64,000 bases of DNA from Neobacillus cucumis (lineage in GTDB: Bacteria; Bacillota; Bacilli; Bacillales_B; DSM-18226), in contig NZ_JAMBOH010000018.1 in assembly GCF_023715505.1 (NCBI RefSeq), forward strand, positions 1 through 64,000, written 5' to 3'. The notes under the pieces were generated by a model, which saw nothing but the letters and a program-made list of their open reading frames with translations, was not told the origin of the DNA and made no database searches. Position 1 is the stretch's first letter; each line of letters starts with the position of its first letter. Both the position numbers and the translations under genes were made by a program. Positions 52,007 through 61,040 of this stretch are shown here, in pieces.

Positions 52007-54319
52007 ATGTCCATCGAAATAAACCAAGAAAATAGAACTGTTCCAAAAGGAACAATTGAACAAAGTATCGTGTTTGAATCTGGTAATGAAATGGCGGCCT
52101 ATGCAGCCCATCAAATAAATTATCATGTAATGGGCTATTATCCGATCTCTCCTTCGACCGAGGTTGCACAGTTCCTTGATGGAATGAAAGCAAAAGGTGA
52201 ACATGATATCGTGTTAATTCCTGCTGACGGTGAACATGGCTCTGCAGGTATATGTTACGGTGCGTCAACTGGGGGCGGACGTGTATTTAACGCGACGAGT
52301 GCGAATGGCTTTTTATATATGTTAGAACAGCTCCCTGTTCAATCCGGTACCCGTTTTCCAATGGTATTGAATTTGGTCAACCGCTCTGTGTCCGGCCCTT
52401 TAAATATTCATGGCGATCATTCGGATCTTTATTTTGCCTTGAATACAGGCTGGCCGATTTTAATGGCCCGTGATCCGCAAATCGTCTATGACATGAACAT
52501 AATTGCTATTAAACTAGCAGAAGATCCTGAAGTTCGCCTTCCGGTCATCGTCTCTTTCGACGGTTATTTCACCTCTCACCAAAAACGGCGGGTTCAGGTC
52601 ATGAAGCACAGAGCGGATGTTCAAAAATTTATTGGCGAGCCGCCAAGGAACTTCCCTCATGCGTTGGACCGTGAGAATCCTGTCACAATCGGCCCGTATA
52701 TGAATGAACCTGATTATATAAATAACTGCTATCAACAGTCAGAAGCGATGTATAAGGCAGAGCAGGTTTTCGAAAGAATTTCCCACGAATATTCGGAGTT
52801 AACCGGCCGGGAATATCCTGTTCTAGATTTGTATCGAATGGATGATGCGGAGGTTGCCGTATTCATGCTGAACTCAGCTGCTGAAGTATGTAAAGATGTG
52901 GCTGACAAACTTCGTGCACAAGGAATCAAAGCCGGGGTCATCTCCCCTAATATGATTCGTCCATTCCCGCAGCAAAAGTTAGCGGAAGCATTAAAAAATG
53001 TTAAAGCGGTTACAGTTGGTGACCGTGCAGATTCTTACGGAGCACATGGCGGGAATATGGCCCTTGAAGTAAGAGCTGCACTCCAAACCGTTGGAAACAG
53101 CCATACGAAAGTAGTAAACCGTGTGTACGGATTGGGCGGCAAAGACTTCTATGCAGATGAAGCTGAAACTTTTTTCCAATTAGCTCAAGAAGCTGCCGAA
53201 AAAGGTTTCGTTGAGAAGCCATTCGACTATTTTGGCCATAATCCTGGTAAACCGGAATTTGCACCAAAACGAGTCTTAAATCCTATGAAAAAAGAAGATT
53301 TGAATACTGGTTTAATCACTGTCACTCCTGATGAAAAAACCGGAGAATTAAAGGTGAAAATTCCTCCATTAAGAAGCTTAACGAAAAAGCCGAAACGCTT
53401 GGCTTCCGGACACGGGGCATGCCCAGGCTGTGGAATATTCTCTGGATTAGAGTTATTTTTCAAAGGAATTGAAGGAGATATCGTCGCGCTATTCCATACA
53501 GGATGTGCGATGGTTGTAACAACCGGATTCCCTTACAGTTCTCACAAAGCAACCTATATTCATAATCTCTTTCAAAATGGTTCGGCAACATTATCTGGAC
53601 TAGTTGAAATGTTCCATGAGCGAAAACGCCGCGGTGAATTAGCTGAACTGGGTCTCTCTGACGATTTTACCTTTGTCATGGTCACCGGTGACGGAGGAAT
53701 GGATATCGGGATGGGCCCTGCAATCGGAACGGCACTCCGGAACCATAAAATGATTATTCTTGAGTACGATAACGAGGGTTACATGAATACAGGCAGCCAG
53801 TTATCTTATTCGACGCCTATGGGTCACATGACAAGCACTTCAAGTGTTGGGAAATTCCAAAAAGGAAAACCCTTCCACCATAAGGACACCGCGCAAATTA
53901 TGGCTGCGACCCATATCCCATATGTCTTCACGGGAACGGAAGCATTTGACCGGGATCTTTTAAAAAAGGCTGCAAAAGCTCAATGGTATGCTCAAAATGA
54001 AGGCTTGGTTTACGGGAAAATTCTGATAACCTGTCCGTTGAACTGGAAATCGAAGGATGAATTAGGTCAGTCCATCGTCGAGGCGGCGGTTAACTCCTGC
54101 TTCTTCCCTCTCTATGAGGTTGAGAACGGAATTACGACAATTACCTACGATCCTGAGGTTAAGAACAAACGATTACCTGTAACCGATTGGCTGAAGTTGA
54201 TGGGAAAAACCAAACATCTGTTAAAAGAAGACAGTCAAGACTTATTGAAAATGTTTGATGAAGAAGTAGAACGCCGATGGATGAAACTAAAGGCGAAACA
54301 CGAAAGTCCATATCTGTAA
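52007..54319 (+). CDS. 2-oxoacid (probably pyruvate):ferredoxin oxidoreductase, fused alpha-beta subunit
   Basis: A 770-residue fusion. The alpha part (about 15-400) has GYYPISPSTEVAQFL and NIHGDHSDLYFAL; GDHSD is typical of pyruvate rather than 2-oxoglutarate enzymes. The beta part (about 465-770) has GHGACPGCGIFSGLEL, HTGCAMV, ThDP motif GDGGMDIGMG and LITCPLNW, whose cysteines would hold a proximal 4Fe-4S cluster. It decarboxylates the oxoacid with CoA, forming acyl-CoA and reduced ferredoxin, or the reverse. GAAAGGGGCGGG precedes the ATG. Repeat copy D follows the gene. Confidence 0.9.
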   Translation: MSIEINQENRTVPKGTIEQSIVFESGNEMAAYAAHQINYHVMGYYPISPSTEVAQFLDGMKAKGEHDIVLIPADGEHGSAGICYGASTGGGRVFNATSANGFLYMLEQLPVQSGTRFPMVLNLVNRSVSGPLNIHGDHSDLYFALNTGWPILMARDPQIVYDMNIIAIKLAEDPEVRLPVIVSFDGYFTSHQKRRVQVMKHRADVQKFIGEPPRNFPHALDRENPVTIGPYMNEPDYINNCYQQSEAMYKAEQVFERISHEYSELTGREYPVLDLYRMDDAEVAVFMLNSAAEVCKDVADKLRAQGIKAGVISPNMIRPFPQQKLAEALKNVKAVTVGDRADSYGAHGGNMALEVRAALQTVGNSHTKVVNRVYGLGGKDFYADEAETFFQLAQEAAEKGFVEKPFDYFGHNPGKPEFAPKRVLNPMKKEDLNTGLITVTPDEKTGELKVKIPPLRSLTKKPKRLASGHGACPGCGIFSGLELFFKGIEGDIVALFHTGCAMVVTTGFPYSSHKATYIHNLFQNGSATLSGLVEMFHERKRRGELAELGLSDDFTFVMVTGDGGMDIGMGPAIGTALRNHKMIILEYDNEGYMNTGSQLSYSTPMGHMTSTSSVGKFQKGKPFHHKDTAQIMAATHIPYVFTGTEAFDRDLLKKAAKAQWYAQNEGLVYGKILITCPLNWKSKDELGQSIVEAAVNSCFFPLYEVENGITTITYDPEVKNKRLPVTDWLKLMGKTKHLLKEDSQDLLKMFDEEVERRWMKLKAKHESPYL

Positions 54320-54353
54320 ACAAAAAAGGTCAACCATATAAATTCTGATATTA

Positions 54354-54538
54354 GAACAAAAGCGCAAGCGCCTTGAACAGCCCCGACAAGCGTAAGTCGC
54401 TCAGGGAATAAGGCGTTCTTCTTTGCCTTCATTCCCTGAGCGGCTATGGTCCATCGAGGGGTTAGGCGCTGGAGCTGGACGTCGAAAGTCCATTGATTAA
54501 GATTTTATGACAAGCGAAAATTTTATAATTTCTTTAAC
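54354..54538 (+). repeat. Interspersed ~185-bp repeat, copy D
   Basis: Same blocks as copies A-C. The inner stem CGCTCAGGGAA / TTCCCTGAGCG is intact, while the loop differs (TAAGGCGTTCTTCTTTGCC). It lies between the convergent alpha-beta gene and the prs terminator. Confidence 0.93.
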
Positions 54539-54548
54539 GACTAAAAAA

Positions 54549-54578
54549 ATCCCGCTGTGAACTCTCTCACAGCGGGAT
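54549..54578. terminator. Terminator of the prs paralogue
   Basis: Perfect stem ATCCCGCTGTGA / TCACAGCGGGAT with T runs on both sides. It sits just past the minus-strand stop at 54583. Confidence 0.92.
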
Positions 54579-54582
54579 CTTT

Positions 54583-55533
54583 TTATTCAAACAACGGACT
54601 TACTGCTTTTTCATTATGAATCCGTTCAACAGCTTCCGCTAACAATGGGGCAACAGATAAAGTGGTGATTTTATCGATTCGCTGCTCCTCCGGCATTTGA
54701 ATCGTATTGGTTACGACTAATTCTTTAATTGGAGAAGACTTAATCTTACTAATCGCATCCGCAGAGAATACAGGATGAGTGCAGCAAGCATAAACCGTCT
54801 CCGCTCCTCTCTCCACTAAAGCATTAGCAGCCAAAGTAATCGTTCCACCCGTATTAATTAAATCATCGACAATAATCGCATTTTTACCCTCGATATTCCC
54901 AATAACATTCATGATCTCAGATTCCCCGGATTCTTCCTGTCTTCGATCAATTAAGGCAATTGGCGCATCTAATATACTCGCTAATTTTCTAGCTCTAATA
55001 ACTGCACCATTATGAGGAGCAACTACAACAACATCCTCTAAGCCTTTTTTCTCAAAATAATTTCCTAGGATTGGATTGGCTATCAGGTGATCAACCGGAA
55101 TGTCAAAAAAACCCTGTACTTGCGGCGCATGAAGGTCCATTGTCAGGACTCTAGTTGTACCGGCTGTTTCTAAAAGTCTTGCAACTAATTTAGCGGTAAT
55201 GGGCTCACGCGGTCTAGCTGTACGGTCTTGACGAGCATAGCCATAGTAAGGTATAACAACGTTGATCATACCGGCTGAAGCTCTTTTCAAGGCATCCACC
55301 ATTACGAGAAGCTCCATAATATTATCATTAATGGGTTGTGAAGTTGATTGCACCAAGAATACATCATTACCCCTAACACTTTCTTCAATATTAACTTGAA
55401 TTTCACCATCACTAAATTGAGTGCTAGAGCTCTTTCCTAGTTCACAGCCCAAAAGCTTAGCCATCTCATTAGCTAACTCACGATTCGAATTTAATGAAAA
55501 CATTTTAAAGCTCTTCTTCAGTTGATATGTCAC
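54583..55533 (-). CDS. PRPP synthetase-like protein with altered catalytic residues
   Basis: A 316-residue protein, full length for class I ribose-phosphate pyrophosphokinase and strongly similar throughout ([28 protein letters not shown] with His135). Residues usually invariant differ. The flexible catalytic loop, IDKRRPR in Bacillus Prs, reads IDRRQEE, so the Lys197 and Arg199 equivalents are Arg and Gln. SPDHGGV reads APHNGAV, losing the Asp. DDIIDTAGT reads DDLINTGGT. Activity may be reduced or lost, as in eukaryotic PRPP synthetase-associated proteins. The start is GTG with GGGGGA 6 bases upstream. It stands alone, away from the usual glmU-prs context. Confidence 0.85.
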   Translation of the reverse strand: MTYQLKKSFKMFSLNSNRELANEMAKLLGCELGKSSSTQFSDGEIQVNIEESVRGNDVFLVQSTSQPINDNIMELLVMVDALKRASAGMINVVIPYYGYARQDRTARPREPITAKLVARLLETAGTTRVLTMDLHAPQVQGFFDIPVDHLIANPILGNYFEKKGLEDVVVVAPHNGAVIRARKLASILDAPIALIDRRQEESGESEIMNVIGNIEGKNAIIVDDLINTGGTITLAANALVERGAETVYACCTHPVFSADAISKIKSSPIKELVVTNTIQMPEEQRIDKITTLSVAPLLAEAVERIHNEKAVSPLFE

Positions 55534-55648
55534 CTTTGATCCCCCAAAATATGTTTATTGATTCATTATTAACGCATGTCCATTATCCTATTCTACATGA
55601 AGAAATGAAATCAGGGTAGATTTTGTACTTAAAAAATATAGAAAAAAA

Positions 55649-55680
55649 CCAAGGGCACTGAAAAAAGACAGCACCCTTGG
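55649..55680 (-). terminator. Terminator of the rhamnogalacturonan enzyme gene
   Basis: CCAAGGG.TGCTG / CAG.GCCCTTGG stem followed by T7 on the minus strand. Confidence 0.85.
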
Positions 55681-55696
55681 GCAAAACAATCTAAGT

Positions 55697-58600
55697 TTAT
55701 TTCATTAAAGACTCTGCTAATTCCGCTAGGATTTGAACTTGTTTCTCTGTCAGATCTTTTTCGCCTTTCGCTTTCACCTCATTGATAAAAGCTTGCATCT
55801 GTCCATTTCTAGCAATCTTATTTCCTTTTTCCTCTGATGCTTTGGCAGCAGCAAGTTTTGTTTTTATAGAAGTGACGATGTCGGTATTTCCGCCTGCTTC
55901 AGTTAGGAACCGCTCTGTTAAGTTTCCTAAATTATCATAGCTAACAAAAACAGTAATTCTAATCGATTTGCTAGACTGGTTACCAGCCTTATCAGCAGCC
56001 TCAGCTGTCAAGGAATGGTTTCCTAATCCCAGCTCATAAGCAGGGGCGGATACATCCTTACAGGTAGAAGTGGCAATACCGGATAAAGGATCTAATGCTT
56101 CACATTTAACTGTGACTTGCTGGTCAACTCCAATCTCGGCGCCGTCTTTCACGGAGAAGTTAATTTCAGGTCCAGTTTGATCCAAATGAATACTTTCTGA
56201 TTTCTTCGCCTCGATATTTCCTGCCTTATCAATACTCCAGTACTGTAAAACATGCTTGCCGTCTTTTTCAATTTTCACAGTTGTACCATTCTGTTGTGAC
56301 GCACCATTTAGTGAGTAATAAGTTGCGCCAATTCCAGAACCGAACTCATAGTCGTCAGCAGACAGATTGACGGTTACAGGCTTATTGTACCAGCCGTCTT
56401 TTTCTTCGCCAACCACTTCATGCTCAGTTTCCGGGGCTGTAGTATCTTTTCTCTCCACCACATCAATGCTTGGAACCGGCGGCAGCGCCATACCTTCGCC
56501 GATGAAGAAGCTAGCATGCGGCGGCTGGTTATAGCCGATATTTTGCCATGCAACCGATAGTCTATATTGGGGGTCATGCATCAAGGTGTATATTCTATGT
56601 TCGGTTTCTTCCGTTGTCATATAAACGCGTAATGAACTGCTATCCTCGGTCCTCCAAATAACCTCTTCTCTCCAGTCACCAAATAAGTCTGCCTGAAGAA
56701 CAGGATTTCCCTTAGTTGAGTTATTCGAGAGTGTTCCATCTGCCGTAAGCAGATTGACTAGTTTATTATTTCTATAATCCCATTTATCAATTGTACCCAC
56801 ACCAGTGCCTTTGTCTGCATCCCATTTATGGTCCACTAATTCACGTTGTAGGTCACCGTCCCACCAAATGGCGAAGTTGCTCGTTGGGATGTTATCGGAT
56901 ATTTTTTCACCTTCTGCGGAATAAAGTCCACCTACACGACTGTTCCATTCACCAGAAATGGCCCATGCCTCTTCCCCTTTATATCTAGGGTCGATGTCAG
57001 CTGTAAGACCACGGCCTGTATCCTGTCCCGTTTTGACTCCCCAAAGGATTTGTCCGGTTTCAGCATCACGCATATCATAGCCATATGGGGCGTCTGTATG
57101 TTCTTGGACTCCGAAAACTTCAAGCCCAGGACGATTTGGAAGTAAATCCCCGACATGAAGGGCGTCGCCATGACCTAAACCAGTGGTATAAAGGCCCTTT
57201 CCATCATCATCGACAACCATTTGACCGTAAACAATTTCATCCTTACCATCCTTGTCAATATCAGCGACACTTAAAGTATGGTATCCCTGACCGGCATAAT
57301 CGCCGTTACCTTCATCATTGGAATCGAAAACCCATTGCTTCGTCAGCTTTCCATTTTTCCAAGTATAGGCAGCAAGAACAGTTCGTGTATAATAACCGCG
57401 TGCCATAATGAAGCTTGGATGTTCACCATCTAAATAAGCCACTCCTGCCAGGAAGCGATCGACACGGTTTCCATAGGAATCTCCCCAAGAAGCAACATCA
57501 CCACGCGGCGGATCATAATCAGTTGTAGTCAATGCTTTTCCTGTTTCTCCTTCAAAGACAGTCAAATACTCAGATCCTTGGAGAACATAACCGGTGCTAT
57601 TGCGATGATCCGCATCTGCTCTGCCAATAACGGTTCCTTTTCCGTCTATGGTTCCATCGGCTGTTTTAAAAACAACCTCTGCTTTTCCATCGCCATCAAA
57701 ATCATACACTAAGAATGGTGAATAGTGAGCCCCGGCACGAATATTTTTCCCTAAATCAATCCGCCACTTAAAGGTACCATCCATCTCGTATGCATCCACA
57801 TATACATTTCCGGTATAGCCTGATTGGGAATTATCCTTTGAATTGGAAGGATCCCATTTTAGAACTAATTCATATTGACCATCACCATCTAAGTCCCCTA
57901 CACTCGCGTCATTTGCCCGATAGGTATAGGGATCACCAAGTGGTGTAATACCATCCTGTGGTTTTTTAAGCGGGATATCCATGTAATTTTTATTCAAAAC
58001 CTTAGTTTTTTCCTGTGACTTTCTTTCCTTACCATTTACAATTGCACGGATCTCATAGACTGAATCAGCCCTACCATCTTTATCTACATAGTTGGTGCTC
58101 GAAGTAATCGGCTTGTCATTAATCTTTTTACCATCACGATATACGTTAAAGCTAATGTCAGCAGGATCAGTACCAAGCATTCTCCAGCTTACATAAACAC
58201 CATCATTTGTCTTAATGGATACTGGCGCCCGGTCGATATCTTCCATTTGCCGCTTTAATACCGTTACTGCTGGGGTGTCAAGAATATCAGAAAGTTCAGA
58301 GATACCGCCTGCATTCACAGCTGCTACTTTATAAAAATAAGGTATCGTCGTTAAGACGGTCTCATCCTTATATGAAGCGCTTTTCGATTTACCAATCAGT
58401 TGGTACGTGCCATCTTGCTTTTTGGAACGGTACACATTATAAGTAACCGCACCCTCGACCTGATCCCAGCTAATGGTTAAATCATTTTTATTCACCTTTC
58501 CAACCTTAAGATTGCTAGGTTTCACTGCTACTGGCTGCGATGGATCTATCATTCTCACATCCAATGGCATGGAAGGGACAGTTTCCACATTTGCATTATC

Positions 58601-60775
58601 AATGGTTGTTGCTGCATATTGATACTCTAAACCAACATCAACCGTAGTATCTTTATAGGAATTAGTGTTAGCGCTGCCTACTAACACAAAATCCTTTGTA
58701 CCGGCAATCTTACGGTAAACATTATATTTTACTGCATCTTCAACGCCTTTCCATGAAAGTGTTACAGACGGCTGGTTAACATCCAATGACTGTTGTTCGA
58801 CTTTTAGTTCTGATGGAGCTAGTAAGATTGGAGTGATTTCCAACCCATTTACAATACCTGTCGTTCCGCCAAAGCTAAAATTCATTTGTCCATCTTTTAC
58901 AGATACCTGTGAAACAACCTTAGTAGTATAGTTTTGTTTAGGCGCTGAGATCGTTCCATAATCCTGGCCTTCGATTCCGAGAGTGGTTCTGGCACTTCCT
59001 AAGAAATCTCCCACGTACACTTTTACAGCATAAAGTCCGTTAGGCAGGTCCACATTAAATTTCCAGCCAACATTAAAGTAGCCAAGCCAATCGCGAAGCA
59101 AATCGCCGCCAGTACCTCGGTCACGGCCAATCATACCAGTAGGATCGACAATTCCATAGCCTTTTTCTTTCGAATATTTTGTTGAGAGGTTTACCCCTGT
59201 ATAACCTTCCATAATAGGGTTACCTGCTAAGCCGAAGTCGTATTTCAATGTGGCTGTTTTAGTTGTCACCCGTACAGCTTCTGATTTTTCAGATTCACCT
59301 TTTCCGTTCACAGCAGAAACAACTAAATCATAGGTTTTTCCTTCTTCCATTCCTGATACATTTAGTCGAGGAATGGTGGAGGTGCCGATTAAGGAATAGT
59401 CACTTGCATTAGATAGCTTACGATACACCTTGTAGATATCTGTACCTTCCACCTCGTTCCATGTTAGCAGCGCTCCGGCATTGCTAATACTGCTTGCAAC
59501 GAGTTTAGTAGGTTTTGCTGGTACATTTGCAGGAGGTTCAATCCCGGTTACATATGAGGATAAAGGAATATTCAGTTTTTTCACTTCTTCCGAAATTAAC
59601 CTGGCCATTTGAATGGCTCCATAATCCTGGAAATGTGTATTATCTTGGGATCCATTTGGAAATGCCCCATAAATCCCCGGATCTAATTGAAGAAAGACGG
59701 AAATTGAGCCTTCAGGACCAATTGAATCATAATACGCTACGCTTCGAGCACTTAAATCAACAAGATCAACGTTTAGTTCCTCCGCTACTTCCTTCATCCC
59801 TTGAACATATTCAGGGAAACTGACGTTAAACTTACCCGTGTCTGGATTAAAGTCACGTCTTCCCATTGGTGTAACAAGAATCGGAACCGCACCGCGCTGG
59901 CGGGCACCGTTAATGTATGTTTTTAGATAATTTTTATAATCAGGGACAGATGCATAACGCTCTGGGACACTAATGGTCGCATCATTATGACCAAACTGGA
60001 TAAAGAAATAATCGTTTGGTTTAATTTCTCTTAACACCGTGTCCAATCTGCCTTCATTGATAAAGGATTTTGAGCTTCTTCCTCCAATTGCATGGTTTTT
60101 AAACGTGATATCGGAGCTGAAAAAACGGGAGATCATTTGCCCCCATCCAGCCTGCGGTCTCCAATATTCATCATAGGTTTGGACTGTAGAGTCACCCGCT
60201 ATGTAAACCGTAGGAAGTTCTCCGGCCGATCGCTCAGGAAGTTTTTCAATCGTCAAACCATTTAGTTTTGGATTAGTTCCTGTCAATTCAACCGTTAATT
60301 GACCGTCAACGAGGGCGATATCAAAGCTGCGTTCCATATATTCACCAGATGCCATTGTTGTATCTTGGATTTTTTGAATATTTTCAGCTTTAACGCCCGT
60401 CACAGTTCCTTCAGTCTCATCTCCTGAAATAACCGTAACGGAATAATCTCCGTTTGGCAGGTCAACATTAAAGGACGTTCCCGCCGTAGTAATAAAGTCA
60501 GACTTTACCTCATCCGCTGTGTTTCTGTCAACTGAAGATACCTTAGAGGGATCGGCAAAGCCATACCCATTTTCAGCCGTGTATGCAGTCTCTGAAGAAA
60601 CTTGAAGGTAACCTTCCTTTACTTTACTTGAAGGTGTTCCAAAATCAAACTTTTTCAATATTGGGGTTTCTGCTGCCGATACTTGCAGAACTGCACCTGG
60701 AATCGAAGCCAATATCAGTAAAAAACTAAGGATAATGGCCATCAACCTTTTCATTTCATCTCTTTTAATATTCAA
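55697..60775 (-). CDS. Secreted rhamnogalacturonan acetylesterase / PL11 lyase fusion
   Basis: A 1692-residue exported multidomain enzyme. Signal peptide to about 35. Malectin-like carbohydrate-binding domain (40-180). SGNH/GDSL esterase of the rhamnogalacturonan acetylesterase type (187-400): Ser196 in AGDST, Gly232, Asn264 in FGHND, Asp378 and His381 in DNTH. Fn3 (415-505), a second malectin-like domain (508-650), and two Fn3 (655-745, 752-840). PL11 rhamnogalacturonan lyase, YesW/YesX-like (about 845-1435), with VGDLDGDG and YDFDGDGKAEVVFK calcium loops. Two Ig-like domains (to about 1612) and a C-terminal helical tail. It would deacetylate and cleave pectin rhamnogalacturonan I. TTG start after GAGGAGG. 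A cre site is upstream. Confidence 0.92.
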   Translation of the reverse strand: MNIKRDEMKRLMAIILSFLLILASIPGAVLQVSAAETPILKKFDFGTPSSKVKEGYLQVSSETAYTAENGYGFADPSKVSSVDRNTADEVKSDFITTAGTSFNVDLPNGDYSVTVISGDETEGTVTGVKAENIQKIQDTTMASGEYMERSFDIALVDGQLTVELTGTNPKLNGLTIEKLPERSAGELPTVYIAGDSTVQTYDEYWRPQAGWGQMISRFFSSDITFKNHAIGGRSSKSFINEGRLDTVLREIKPNDYFFIQFGHNDATISVPERYASVPDYKNYLKTYINGARQRGAVPILVTPMGRRDFNPDTGKFNVSFPEYVQGMKEVAEELNVDLVDLSARSVAYYDSIGPEGSISVFLQLDPGIYGAFPNGSQDNTHFQDYGAIQMARLISEEVKKLNIPLSSYVTGIEPPANVPAKPTKLVASSISNAGALLTWNEVEGTDIYKVYRKLSNASDYSLIGTSTIPRLNVSGMEEGKTYDLVVSAVNGKGESEKSEAVRVTTKTATLKYDFGLAGNPIMEGYTGVNLSTKYSKEKGYGIVDPTGMIGRDRGTGGDLLRDWLGYFNVGWKFNVDLPNGLYAVKVYVGDFLGSARTTLGIEGQDYGTISAPKQNYTTKVVSQVSVKDGQMNFSFGGTTGIVNGLEITPILLAPSELKVEQQSLDVNQPSVTLSWKGVEDAVKYNVYRKIAGTKDFVLVGSANTNSYKDTTVDVGLEYQYAATTIDNANVETVPSMPLDVRMIDPSQPVAVKPSNLKVGKVNKNDLTISWDQVEGAVTYNVYRSKKQDGTYQLIGKSKSASYKDETVLTTIPYFYKVAAVNAGGISELSDILDTPAVTVLKRQMEDIDRAPVSIKTNDGVYVSWRMLGTDPADISFNVYRDGKKINDKPITSSTNYVDKDGRADSVYEIRAIVNGKERKSQEKTKVLNKNYMDIPLKKPQDGITPLGDPYTYRANDASVGDLDGDGQYELVLKWDPSNSKDNSQSGYTGNVYVDAYEMDGTFKWRIDLGKNIRAGAHYSPFLVYDFDGDGKAEVVFKTADGTIDGKGTVIGRADADHRNSTGYVLQGSEYLTVFEGETGKALTTTDYDPPRGDVASWGDSYGNRVDRFLAGVAYLDGEHPSFIMARGYYTRTVLAAYTWKNGKLTKQWVFDSNDEGNGDYAGQGYHTLSVADIDKDGKDEIVYGQMVVDDDGKGLYTTGLGHGDALHVGDLLPNRPGLEVFGVQEHTDAPYGYDMRDAETGQILWGVKTGQDTGRGLTADIDPRYKGEEAWAISGEWNSRVGGLYSAEGEKISDNIPTSNFAIWWDGDLQRELVDHKWDADKGTGVGTIDKWDYRNNKLVNLLTADGTLSNNSTKGNPVLQADLFGDWREEVIWRTEDSSSLRVYMTTEETEHRIYTLMHDPQYRLSVAWQNIGYNQPPHASFFIGEGMALPPVPSIDVVERKDTTAPETEHEVVGEEKDGWYNKPVTVNLSADDYEFGSGIGATYYSLNGASQQNGTTVKIEKDGKHVLQYWSIDKAGNIEAKKSESIHLDQTGPEINFSVKDGAEIGVDQQVTVKCEALDPLSGIATSTCKDVSAPAYELGLGNHSLTAEAADKAGNQSSKSIRITVFVSYDNLGNLTERFLTEAGGNTDIVTSIKTKLAAAKASEEKGNKIARNGQMQAFINEVKAKGEKDLTEKQVQILAELAESLMK

Positions 60776-60851
60776 CTAGTTTCCTCCTCTTCTCCCTATC
60801 TTTACTTTCAATTTTGCATATTATCGATCAATCATCTACCTCCCTCTTGGC

Positions 60852-60865
60852 TGGCAGCGCTTTCA
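60852..60865 (-). promoter_or_regulatory. CcpA cre site of the rhamnogalacturonan enzyme gene
   Basis: The minus-strand sequence TGAAAGCGCTGCCA matches TGWAARCGYTWNCW at 13 of 14 positions. It lies 77 bases upstream of the start codon. Catabolite repression fits a pectin-degrading enzyme. Confidence 0.7.
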
Positions 60866-61000
60866 ACAGTAATCTTACCTCTAACTTTTTCTTCCTGAAT
60901 ATACAAAATTCAGACTATTCAGTTTAAAAATCAGTGGTCCAAGCAAAAATAAGTAAATTGTACTACGTTTAACCGGTATCTTTATCCTATTTCAAGACGC

Positions 61001-61037
61001 AAAAAGCCAGGGTAGAATTTCCTACCCTGACTCTTTT
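61001..61037 (-). terminator. Terminator of the tetR-ftsH operon
   Basis: AG.CAGGGTAG / CTACCCTG.CT stem with T5 on the minus strand, directly after the ftsH stop. Confidence 0.9.
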
Positions 61038-61040
61038 CTA

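Noticed and set aside
20688..54538. CRISPR-like repeats
   Set aside because: The four repeat copies are about 180 bp long and 7-15 kb apart. There is no spacer array and no cas gene.
55697..60775. Several open frames opposite the rhamnogalacturonan enzyme gene (for example 57085-57408 and 59515-59823)
   Set aside because: All lie inside one continuous coding sequence with clear domains and have no SD.
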